Assembly (NCBI GenBank): GCA_902632545.1
Contig: CACPCX010000001.1
Span: forward strand, 59,629-123,628
Direction of reading: 5' to 3'
DNA length: 64,000 nt
Origin: an uncultured Pelagibacteraceae bacterium
GTDB lineage: Bacteria; Pseudomonadota; Alphaproteobacteria; Pelagibacterales; Pelagibacteraceae
In this document: positions 49,803-57,636 of the stretch, piece after piece
How positions within the stretch are numbered: position 1 is the stretch's first letter
How the letters are laid out: each line of letters begins with the position of its first letter
The notes under the pieces: generated by a model
What the model saw: only the letters and a program-made list of their open reading frames with translations
Databases searched by the model: none
What the model was told of the DNA's origin: nothing
Program-made: the position numbers and the translations under genes

Positions 49803-50308
49803 TAAAATTTTAGACTAATTAAGTAAATTAATATCATGGCATATAATCCAGCAATTATATCATCCATGATTATTCCAAAATAGTTTTTATAATTTTTGTC
49901 AAAATAATTTACTGGAAAAGGTTTCAAAATATCAAAAAATCTAAAAAATATAAAAGAAAAAATATAATAAATTTCGATAGGACTATTTATTTGATTAGTT
50001 TGATTTAAATATAATAATAAAATAATTGGCATTGATTGACCTAAGACTTCATCTATTACAATTTGCCGAGGGTCTTTATTTTCAAATTCGGCTTCTGAGT
50101 CTTTTACAGCATAAAAAGAGTAAAAAAATAAAAGTATAAAAAAAATGATTGAAAATTTAAGATCATTATAACCAAGAACTTCATAGGCAATGTATAGAAA
50201 AACTACAGTTACAGCAGAAGTAATAGTACCAGGAATTTTAGTTAAATATCCATAACCAAAGAAAGTAGATAGCAAGATATTAATTTTTTTCATTCTGATA
50301 TTGAGCAA
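49802..50308 (-). CDS. pgpA: phosphatidylglycerophosphatase A
   Basis: PgpA dephosphorylates phosphatidylglycerol phosphate. The 168-residue membrane protein has the family motifs GYGYLTKIPGTITSAVTV, DPRQIVIDEVLGQ (acidic active-site residues) and FFRFFDILKPFPVNYFD, with four hydrophobic segments. The start overlaps the 3' end of ispDF by 19 bases. An in-frame downstream Met (MKKINILLST) would shorten the overlap to about 4 bases and is a reasonable alternative start. Confidence 0.92.
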   Translation of the reverse strand: MLNIRMKKINILLSTFFGYGYLTKIPGTITSAVTVVFLYIAYEVLGYNDLKFSIIFFILLFFYSFYAVKDSEAEFENKDPRQIVIDEVLGQSMPIILLLYLNQTNQINSPIEIYYIFSFIFFRFFDILKPFPVNYFDKNYKNYFGIIMDDIIAGLYAMILIYLISLKF

Positions 50309-51390
50309 ATAACTTCACAAGCTATAGCTTTTTCCTTTCCAATCAATCCAAGTTTTTCAACAGTTTTACCTTTTAGATTTATTAATTCTTTATCTATACC
50401 CAATAACTTAGATAAAGATTTAATAATTTTATCTCTATACTTTGAAACTTTTGGTTTTTCACAAATCAAATTTATATCTAGATTATTAATAAAATAGTTT
50501 TTTTTATTTAAAATTTCATTGATAGGTTTAAGCATTTTTGGAGATCTAATATTTTTAAATTTTTTTTGATTATCAGGAAAAAAAGTTCCAATATCCTTTT
50601 TTTTCATCGCTCCTAAAATAGAGTCTATTACAGAGTGAATAATTACGTCACCATCTGAATGACCTTTAAGACCTGAATGAAAAGGGATTTTTATCCCACC
50701 TAGAAAAAGCTTTTTACCCTTTATTAACCTATGTATATCAAATCCAATTCCAAAATAAGTTTTGTTGTTTTCTAAATCTTCTTTGTATGTGATTTTATTA
50801 TTTAAATTTTCACCTTTAATGATTTTTATTTTCAAATTATTTTCAATAAATAATGTAGCTTCATCTGTAACCTTATTTTTTTGTTTTACAGACAAGCTGT
50901 ATAAATCTTTAAATTTAAACGCTTGTGGTGTTTGCGTTAAGTAGGAATTATTTCGATTTAAATTAAAAAGTTGGTTTTTAATCATGTATTTAATAGAATC
51001 TTTTGAATTTATAGCAGGTATAACTGCTCTATAATTTTTAAGGGTTTTAATTAAGTTATTTAGAAGTTTAATTGTAAAATTTGGTCTTGCAGCATCGTGA
51101 ATTAAAACATTATTAGGTTTAAATTTTTTAATATATTTTAAGGCAATTAATGAAGAGTCAGATCTTTCCTTTCCACCTTTAATAATCAAAACATTTTTAG
51201 CTAATTTTTCCTTAATATTTTTTTTATTATTTACAACCAATATAATTTTTTTGAACAGCTTTGATTTTATTGCTTTTTCAAGAGAATGTTTAAAAAGAGC
51301 CTTGTTTTTATAAATATTAAATTGTTTTGGATTATTTGAATTAAATCTTTTGCTTTGTCCTGATGCTAGTATTATAAAATAATTATTCAT
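50290..51390 (-). CDS. ispDF: bifunctional 2-C-methyl-D-erythritol 4-phosphate cytidylyltransferase / MECDP synthase
   Basis: This fused enzyme carries two MEP-pathway steps. Residues 1-210 are IspD, with the nucleotide loop ILASGQSKRFNSNNPKQF and VLIHDAARPNFT. Residues from about 215 are IspF, with FGIGFDIHRLIKGKKLFLGGIKIPFHSGLKGHSDGDVIIHSVIDSILGA, including metal-binding Asp and His, and TFFPDN. IspDF fusions are standard in alphaproteobacteria. It is divergent from ntrY with only 25 bases between the starts. Confidence 0.96.
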   Translation of the reverse strand: MNNYFIILASGQSKRFNSNNPKQFNIYKNKALFKHSLEKAIKSKLFKKIILVVNNKKNIKEKLAKNVLIIKGGKERSDSSLIALKYIKKFKPNNVLIHDAARPNFTIKLLNNLIKTLKNYRAVIPAINSKDSIKYMIKNQLFNLNRNNSYLTQTPQAFKFKDLYSLSVKQKNKVTDEATLFIENNLKIKIIKGENLNNKITYKEDLENNKTYFGIGFDIHRLIKGKKLFLGGIKIPFHSGLKGHSDGDVIIHSVIDSILGAMKKKDIGTFFPDNQKKFKNIRSPKMLKPINEILNKKNYFINNLDINLICEKPKVSKYRDKIIKSLSKLLGIDKELINLKGKTVEKLGLIGKEKAIACEVICSISE

Positions 51391-51415
51391 TTATATTGGT
51401 AGTTTTTATATTCAA

Positions 51416-53197
51416 ATGTACGAATTTATTAAAAAAAATATATACTTAATAATATTATTTATTATCACATTATCGATAGGTTTTTTAACCTTTTTAACTT
51501 TTATAGATAAAGGATTTATTGAATTAACCGATCAAAATTTACAAATATTATTGGTTCTTAATATTTTTCTTTTATTAACACTCTTTATATTTATTTTCAT
51601 AGAAATTAGAAGTGCCATTAAAAATGACATTGATAAAGATGGTTTTAAATCAAATAAAAAATATATTACATATTTTGGTTTATTCACATTAATTCCGTCA
51701 CTACTGATATCAATATTTTCGTTATTTTTATTTTCTTTTGCTTTAGAAAAATATTTTGACAAAAAAGTTACAACTGTTGTTAATAATTCTTATGAATTGG
51801 CAAGGAATTATGTTGATGAAATCAGAAATAAAATTCAATCAGATATTGTTTTAATTGCTTTTGATACTAACAAAAGTAAAAAATTTTTAAATAATAATAC
51901 TAATGAGTACAGAAGGTTTCTAAATACTCAAAAATTAATTAGAAATGTAGATGAAATACATATCATAGATATTAATAAAGAAATTTTATTTACCACCTTA
52001 AATGAAGATCAGCAATATACACCTCCATTAGACAAGGCATTAAATCTAGTATTAGATGACGATCGTCCATTAAAAATTATTAATGCGCCAGAAAATATTT
52101 CTGCGGCTATAATGAGGCTACAAAATTTTGAAGATAGATTTTTATATGTTGTTAAATATTTAGATAAAGATATATCAAAGTATTTGGCCGAGTCTCAAGA
52201 AGCAATTAATTTTTACTATACTGTAGAAGAAAAAAGTACTGGTATTAAAATTTCATTTGCTATTATTTATATTATCGTTGTTAGTGTTCTATTATTTGTG
52301 TCTATATCTATAGCTATAAGATTTTCATCAAGATTTTTTAGGTCTATAAATAATCTCATAATTGCTTCAACATCAATTGGTCAAGGAAATTTTGATGCAA
52401 AAGTACCAGAAGTAAAGACCGATAAAGACCTTGAAAATTTAAATAAAAATTTTAATTTAATGATTGATAGATTGAAAAATCAGCAAGAAAAATTAATAAT
52501 TAATGAAAGACACGAGGCCTGGGGAAGTTTAGCTAGAAAACTTGCTCATGAAATAAAAAATCCTCTTACGCCAATTCAATTAACTATTGATAGACTAAAA
52601 AACAAATATTCTAATGAACTCAAAAAAAGTGAGTCAAATAATTTTAAGGAAAATTTAAAAATTATTAACAATCAAATTAAACAAATTGAAAAATTAGTTA
52701 ACGAGTTTTCTGATTTTGCAAGGATGCCAAAACCTATTTTTAGAGAAAATAATTTAGTAGATTTGATTGATGACAATATTAAATTATTAAAAGAATTAGA
52801 TAATTCTATTAATATTACATTTAATAAAAATTTAGATAAAATTTTACTTGAAAGTGATAAAGAACAAATAAGCAGGGTATTTTTAAATTTGATTAAAAAT
52901 TCAATAGAAAGTATCAATCAGAAAGCTCAAAATAATAGAAATTTCAATAAAAAAATCACTATTGAACTTATTCAAGAACATAGCCACATTAGAGCTACAA
53001 TTGAAGATAATGGTATTGGTTTTAGTAAATTGAAAAATAATATTAAAGATATACTTAATCCGTATTTTACAACTAAGAAAAATGGGACTGGTTTGGGATT
53101 GTCGATAGTAAACAAAATAGTTAATGACCATAATGGTAAAATTGATTTTATATCAAAAGATGATGGAGCAAAAATTAATATAATATTTTTAAAATAG
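51416..53197 (+). CDS. ntrY: NtrY-family sensor histidine kinase (without PAS domain)
   Basis: This membrane histidine kinase is the likely partner of NtrX. Three hydrophobic helices lie at about residues 8-30, 43-63 and 84-110, then an extracytoplasmic domain to about 275, a fourth helix (278-302), a HAMP linker (about 302-355), HisKA with the phospho-acceptor His378 (KLAHEIKNPLTPIQL) and a HATPase with N-box FLNLIKNSIES, EDNGIGFS and GTGLGLSIV. Classical NtrY has a PAS domain between HAMP and HisKA; here there is no room for one (593 residues against about 750). The signal sensed is unknown. Confidence 0.92.
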   Translation: MYEFIKKNIYLIILFIITLSIGFLTFLTFIDKGFIELTDQNLQILLVLNIFLLLTLFIFIFIEIRSAIKNDIDKDGFKSNKKYITYFGLFTLIPSLLISIFSLFLFSFALEKYFDKKVTTVVNNSYELARNYVDEIRNKIQSDIVLIAFDTNKSKKFLNNNTNEYRRFLNTQKLIRNVDEIHIIDINKEILFTTLNEDQQYTPPLDKALNLVLDDDRPLKIINAPENISAAIMRLQNFEDRFLYVVKYLDKDISKYLAESQEAINFYYTVEEKSTGIKISFAIIYIIVVSVLLFVSISIAIRFSSRFFRSINNLIIASTSIGQGNFDAKVPEVKTDKDLENLNKNFNLMIDRLKNQQEKLIINERHEAWGSLARKLAHEIKNPLTPIQLTIDRLKNKYSNELKKSESNNFKENLKIINNQIKQIEKLVNEFSDFARMPKPIFRENNLVDLIDDNIKLLKELDNSINITFNKNLDKILLESDKEQISRVFLNLIKNSIESINQKAQNNRNFNKKITIELIQEHSHIRATIEDNGIGFSKLKNNIKDILNPYFTTKKNGTGLGLSIVNKIVNDHNGKIDFISKDDGAKINIIFLK

Positions 53198-53198
53198 T

Positions 53199-54554
53199 AT
53201 GAGTGAAGAAATTTTAATTGTAGATGATAACGCTGACATTAGAAATATAATTAATGAATTGATTATAGATTCAGGTTACAAAACCCGTTTGGCAGCAAAT
53301 TATAATCAAGCACTTACGGAAATTGATAAAAAACTACCTGATGTTGCTATTCTTGATGTTAAATTAGATAAAGGAGACAATGATGGTATTAAACTTCTTT
53401 CACACATCAAATCTAAAAATAAAGATATACCGGTTATAATTATATCTGGCCATGCAAATATAGAAATGGCTGTTAAATCTTTACAGAATGGAGCATTTGA
53501 ATTTATAGAAAAACCATTTGATCAAGATAGATTACTTAATTTTGTTAAAAGAGCAGTAGAAAACTTTAATTTAAAAAAACAAAATAAAGAATATGAAAGT
53601 AAATTATTTTCATCATACGAATTAATTGGTGATAGTAAAAATATTGTAAATATAATTGATCAAATAAAAAAGATATCAATAACAGAAAGCAGAGTTTTTA
53701 TAAGCGGACCTTCAGGTTCAGGAAAAGAATTAATAGCAAGAAAAATTCACAAAACTTCAAATAGATACAAAAATCCTTTTGTTGTGCTTAATGGTGCTCT
53801 ACTTGATAATATTAAATATGAATTAGAATTATTTGGTGAAGAAAAAGAAAATGGATCTATTTCATATGGAGCCCTTGAAAAAGCAAATAAGGGTACACTT
53901 TTGATTGACCAAGTTTCAGAAATACCATTAGATATTCAATCAAAAATACTAAGAGTTTTAACAGATCAAAAATTTAAAAGAGTTAATGGTAGCAATGATG
54001 TTCATGTAGATGTGAGATTAATATGTTCTTCAAGTAAAGATTTAAAAAAAGAAATTGAATTAGGAAATTTTAGAGAAGATTTATTTCATAGAATAAATGT
54101 TTTTGAGATAAATGTAGAACCTTTAAATCAAAGAGTTTCTGATATTCCTTTGTTAATTAAATATTTTTCAAAAAAAATATGTGATAATTATAGTATTAAA
54201 GAATTAGAGATAGATGAAAATAATAGCTACATATTAAATCATAATTGGCATGGTAATGTTAGAGAATTAAGAAATTTAATTGAAAGAATTGCAATTTTAC
54301 AACCTGACTCAAAAGATAAAATCTCCAATATCATTAAAGAGTCTCTAAAAAATAATAATTTTGACGATCAATTGGCCGAAAACAGCCTATCTGTGCCATT
54401 AAAAGAAGCTAGAGAAAAGTTTGAAAAAGAGTATTTAACTATTCAATTAAAAAAATTTAATGGAAATATTTCTAAAACAGCAAATTTTGTTGGAATGGAA
54501 AGAAGTGCTTTGCATCGAAAATTAAAAGGCCTAGGGATTAAAGAATTTAATTAA
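53199..54554 (+). CDS. ntrX: NtrX-family response regulator
   Basis: The protein has a receiver domain (phospho-acceptor Asp53, acidic pair Asp9/Asp10, Lys105), an AAA+ domain with Walker A GPSGSGKE at 170-177 and arginine-finger region FREDLFHRIN, and a C-terminal Fis-type helix-turn-helix (NISKTANFVGMERSALHRKLKGLGI). The sigma54-contact GAFTGA loop is replaced by ENGSISYGALEKA. The Walker B segment reads GTLLIDQVSEIP, so the catalytic Glu is Gln238. ATP hydrolysis is thus doubtful and it probably acts as a sigma70-type repressor or activator. It lies 1 base after ntrY and immediately before trkA. Confidence 0.94.
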   Translation: MSEEILIVDDNADIRNIINELIIDSGYKTRLAANYNQALTEIDKKLPDVAILDVKLDKGDNDGIKLLSHIKSKNKDIPVIIISGHANIEMAVKSLQNGAFEFIEKPFDQDRLLNFVKRAVENFNLKKQNKEYESKLFSSYELIGDSKNIVNIIDQIKKISITESRVFISGPSGSGKELIARKIHKTSNRYKNPFVVLNGALLDNIKYELELFGEEKENGSISYGALEKANKGTLLIDQVSEIPLDIQSKILRVLTDQKFKRVNGSNDVHVDVRLICSSSKDLKKEIELGNFREDLFHRINVFEINVEPLNQRVSDIPLLIKYFSKKICDNYSIKELEIDENNSYILNHNWHGNVRELRNLIERIAILQPDSKDKISNIIKESLKNNNFDDQLAENSLSVPLKEAREKFEKEYLTIQLKKFNGNISKTANFVGMERSALHRKLKGLGIKEFN

Positions 54555-55946
54555 ATGAACATTATCATTTGTGGAGCTGGAAGAGTAGGGTTTACTATAG
54601 CCAAACAGTTAAGTGAGCAAGGCCATTCTATAACTGTTATAGATCTTTCCAGTGAGGATATCCAAAAAATAGATGATGCATTAGATGTGAAGGCTATAGT
54701 CGGTAAAGGAACATATCCATCAATCCTTGAAAAAGCTAATGCTGCTGAAACAGATATGATTATAGCAGTTACCAGAAATGACGAAATTAATATGTTAATA
54801 TGTCAGATAGCTTATTCGATATTCAACATTCCAAAAAAAATAGCTAGAATTAGATCTCAAGATTACTTAAATCCAAAATTTACAAGAGTATACAATAAAG
54901 AAAATTTACCCATAGATGTAATTATCTCACCTGAAATTGAGATAGCAAAATCAATACAAAGAAAACTTGAGGCACCAGGTGCATTAGACAGTGTTCCTTT
55001 TGCTGAAAATAAAATTAGATTGTTAGAAATTTTGATTAACGACAATTGTAAATTAAGCAATATTAAACTTAATGATTTAACTAAAAAATACCCCAATTTA
55101 GATGCCAACATAATTGGAATTATTAGAGAAGATAAATTTTTAATTCCAAAGAAAAATGATGAAGTAAGAAAAAATGATAAAATTTATGTTCTAATAAACT
55201 CCTCTCAAATGTCTGAAACTTTAGAAGCTTTTGGACACGATGAAAAAATATCTAAAAATATATTAATAGTGGGTGGTGGAAATATAGGTTTTAATTTAGC
55301 AAAAAATATTGAAGAAAATTTGGAGGCTGCGAGGGTAAAAATAATTGAAAAAAATAAAGAAAGAGCTGAATTTCTCGCTAGTGAATTAAATAATACGATT
55401 GTTATTAATGGAAATGCTTTAGATGAGGAAGTTCTTGTAGAAGCTAATTTACAAGAGGCCGAGACTGTTCTTGCTTTAACAAACGATGATGAAGATAATT
55501 TAATGGTAAGTGTTCTTGTTGAAAAATTTGCAAAAGACGAAAAAGATATTGATGATAAGAGGACAATGGCTTTAATCAATAAGCCTAATTACTCTTTGTT
55601 ACAAAATTCTTTAAAAATTGATGATCTCATTGACCCCAGAATGAATACAGTATCAAGTATTTTAAAACATATTCACAAAGGCACAATTGAAACAGCTTAT
55701 ACGATTATGGATGGTGAATATGAGGTAATTGAAGCTGAAATTATAGAAACCTCAGAGTTAATAAACAAAGAATTAAAAAATTCTAATCTTCCAGAAGAAA
55801 TCAGAATAGGTGCTGTATTAAGAGAAAATGAAGTTATAATACCGAGATCAAATTTTGTTTTTCAAAAAGAAGATAAAGTTGTTTTTTTAGCTAAAAAAGA
55901 TTCAATATCGGTAGTAGAAAATATATTTAGAATTAGTTCTATTTAA
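54555..55946 (+). CDS. trkA: Trk system potassium uptake protein TrkA
   Basis: TrkA is the cytosolic NAD(H)- and ATP-sensing gating ring of the TrkH potassium channel. It has two tandem RCK halves, each with a Rossmann motif: IICGAGRVGFTIAKQLSEQGHSITVID at the start and ILIVGGGNIGFNLAKNIE near residue 236, each followed by a TrkA-C domain. The 463-residue length is normal. Its ATG directly abuts the ntrX stop, so it is cotranscribed with the two-component genes. Confidence 0.96.
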   Translation: MNIIICGAGRVGFTIAKQLSEQGHSITVIDLSSEDIQKIDDALDVKAIVGKGTYPSILEKANAAETDMIIAVTRNDEINMLICQIAYSIFNIPKKIARIRSQDYLNPKFTRVYNKENLPIDVIISPEIEIAKSIQRKLEAPGALDSVPFAENKIRLLEILINDNCKLSNIKLNDLTKKYPNLDANIIGIIREDKFLIPKKNDEVRKNDKIYVLINSSQMSETLEAFGHDEKISKNILIVGGGNIGFNLAKNIEENLEAARVKIIEKNKERAEFLASELNNTIVINGNALDEEVLVEANLQEAETVLALTNDDEDNLMVSVLVEKFAKDEKDIDDKRTMALINKPNYSLLQNSLKIDDLIDPRMNTVSSILKHIHKGTIETAYTIMDGEYEVIEAEIIETSELINKELKNSNLPEEIRIGAVLRENEVIIPRSNFVFQKEDKVVFLAKKDSISVVENIFRISSI

Positions 55947-55950
55947 TTAA

Positions 55951-57357
55951 ATGTCACTATTTAGAGTAAAATATTTAAGTTTTTTTTTTGTATTAATTTC
56001 TCTCTTTTCTTTTTTAAATATTATTTATTCTTATTATTTTAACCTTTATCTAAATCTTAATACTTATTATTTTAGCTTTATCATATCTGCTGCAATTGGA
56101 TTGATTTTTTATAAAATTAAAACAAGTGAAAGAAAATCATCAATATTTGAAAAAATAGCAACTGTTTTATTAGGTTACGTTTTAATGCCTTTAGTTATGT
56201 CGATTCCTTTTTATTTAAGTATTTACAATTTGACTTTTTTAAATGCATTTTTTGAAGCTGTATCAGGATTTACATCAACAGGTTTTACTATATTTGAAAA
56301 TATAAAACATATAGATCAAGGGCTAATTTTATGGAGGTCATCTATTCAGTGGATCGGAGGTTTATATTTTTTATATTCTATAATATTTTTAATAGATATT
56401 TATGATGAAAGCTTAAAAAAATCTCTAACAAATTTTCTATCTTTTAATTCCTCTGAAATACTAAAACAATCAATAAAAATTTTATTGTTGTACTCAGGAT
56501 TAACTTTATCAATTTTTATTATTTTAAATATTTTTGGTATAAGATCATTTAATTCGCTAAATTTAGCGATGACAATTATTTCATCAGGAGGCTTTCTACC
56601 TGTAAACAATCTTTCATCAATTTTAGTAAATGATTTTCAGATTATAATATTTTCATTTTTAATGTTGATTTCTTTTTTTAGTATTTTTTTTACATATAAT
56701 TTAATTTTTTTAAGAAATAAAAATTTAAATTTTTTTTACGAAGATATACATTTATTTTTATATTTTATTTTTGTTGTAAGTATCTTTTTTGTTTTTTTTA
56801 GCTATGATACTAATTTCACTTTCAGTTTTTTATCTTTAGTTAGCAGTATTTCAAATATAGGTATTTCTCTTGAAATTGACCAAACTAACTTAAATTTTAT
56901 TTTTATTTTACTTGTAATAGTTGGTGGATCTTTTTTTTCTACAAGCTCAGGTATAAGATTTTTAAAAATCTATTCTTTGACCAAATATTCTATTAATCAA
57001 ATTCTTTCTTTTAGCAGACCAAAAAATGTATTTATGAATAAACTGGCTTTTTCTAAAATTAATTTTGACGCAGAAGATATAAATAAATATTTTTTAACAA
57101 TATTGATTTTTGTTATTTCTCTTTTTTCATTAACTATATTGTTATCTTTATCAAATATTCAATTTGAATATTCATTTACATTAGCTGTATTAACTCTAAT
57201 GAATACAGTTAATTCCTCCGCTTATGGTGTGGCTGACTTTGATTTTCTAAATTTACACTTTTTGACCAAATATTTTCTTATATTTTTTATGATAATCGGA
57301 AGAGTTGAACTTTTATCTTTATTATTAATAGCTAAAAAATTTCTTTTTAAAAATTAA
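55951..57357 (+). CDS. trkH: Trk system potassium uptake protein TrkH
   Basis: TrkH is the potassium-translocating membrane subunit. The 468-residue protein has about ten hydrophobic helices and the selectivity-filter-like loops EAVSGFTSTGFTIFENI, TIISSGGFLPVNN, SISNIGISLEI and NTVNSSAYGVADF, plus VVGGSFFSTSSGIRFLKIY. It follows trkA by 4 bases and completes a TrkAH system. It is the last gene of the ntrYX-trkAH run. Confidence 0.95.
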   Translation: MSLFRVKYLSFFFVLISLFSFLNIIYSYYFNLYLNLNTYYFSFIISAAIGLIFYKIKTSERKSSIFEKIATVLLGYVLMPLVMSIPFYLSIYNLTFLNAFFEAVSGFTSTGFTIFENIKHIDQGLILWRSSIQWIGGLYFLYSIIFLIDIYDESLKKSLTNFLSFNSSEILKQSIKILLLYSGLTLSIFIILNIFGIRSFNSLNLAMTIISSGGFLPVNNLSSILVNDFQIIIFSFLMLISFFSIFFTYNLIFLRNKNLNFFYEDIHLFLYFIFVVSIFFVFFSYDTNFTFSFLSLVSSISNIGISLEIDQTNLNFIFILLVIVGGSFFSTSSGIRFLKIYSLTKYSINQILSFSRPKNVFMNKLAFSKINFDAEDINKYFLTILIFVISLFSLTILLSLSNIQFEYSFTLAVLTLMNTVNSSAYGVADFDFLNLHFLTKYFLIFFMIIGRVELLSLLLIAKKFLFKN

Positions 57358-57385
57358 TTAAGTATTATATATATCTTTAAATTTT

Positions 57386-57462
57386 GCGCCCTTAGCTCAG
57401 CTGGATAGAGCATCGGTTTTCTAAACCGAGGGTCGGAGGTTCGAATCCTCCAGGGCGCGCCA
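57386..57462 (+). tRNA. tRNA-Arg (anticodon UCU)
   Basis: The 77-base sequence folds as a full cloverleaf: acceptor GCGCCCT/AGGGCGC, D-stem GCTC/GAGC, anticodon stem TCGGT/ACCGA with loop TTTCTAA giving anticodon TCT, and T-stem GGAGG/CCTCC with loop TTCGAAT. CCA is encoded at the 3' end after discriminator G. It lies 28 bases after trkH; TATATA at about 57366 could be its -10. Confidence 0.97.
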
Positions 57463-57498
57463 TTAATATTATCACCTCTTTTATTGATAAATTAATCC

Positions 57499-57504
57499 TT
57501 GACT
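57499..57504 (+). promoter_or_regulatory. possible -35 element of the aap operon
   Basis: TTGACT lies about 130 bases ahead of aapJ. No clear -10 follows at the usual spacing (AAATTT or AATTTA at 16-17 bases). Alternatives such as TTGAAG (57543) with TTAAAT 17 bases on are equally possible. I record it only because the aap operon must start in this 174-base gap. Confidence 0.25.
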
Positions 57505-57578
57505 AAAATACTTATTAATTAAATTTAGAACCTATATTTTGCTTGAAGACTTATTTCTTACATGCTTAAATTAAGAAT

Positions 57579-57615
57579 ATTCAAAAGCAATTTTGAATTA
57601 TTTGTTAACAAATAA
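57579..57615 (+). promoter_or_regulatory. two abutting inverted repeats upstream of aapJ
   Basis: ATTCAAAA (57579-57586) and TTTTGAAT (57591-57598) form an 8-base inverted repeat with a 4-base loop. It runs directly into a perfect 18-base palindrome, TTATTTGTTAACAAATAA (57598-57615). The ATG of aapJ follows 21 bases later, after a good ribosome-binding site (AAAGGAAG). The arrangement could be a regulator-binding site or 5' UTR hairpins on an abundant transport mRNA. No GC-rich stem or T-tract makes it a terminator. Confidence 0.5.
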
Positions 57616-57636
57616 AAATAACATAAAGGAAGAATA

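Noticed and set aside
55205-55579. 124-residue minus-strand ORF inside trkA
   Set aside because: It lies wholly within well-conserved trkA and its low-complexity Ser/Phe/Ala composition is that of a shadow frame.
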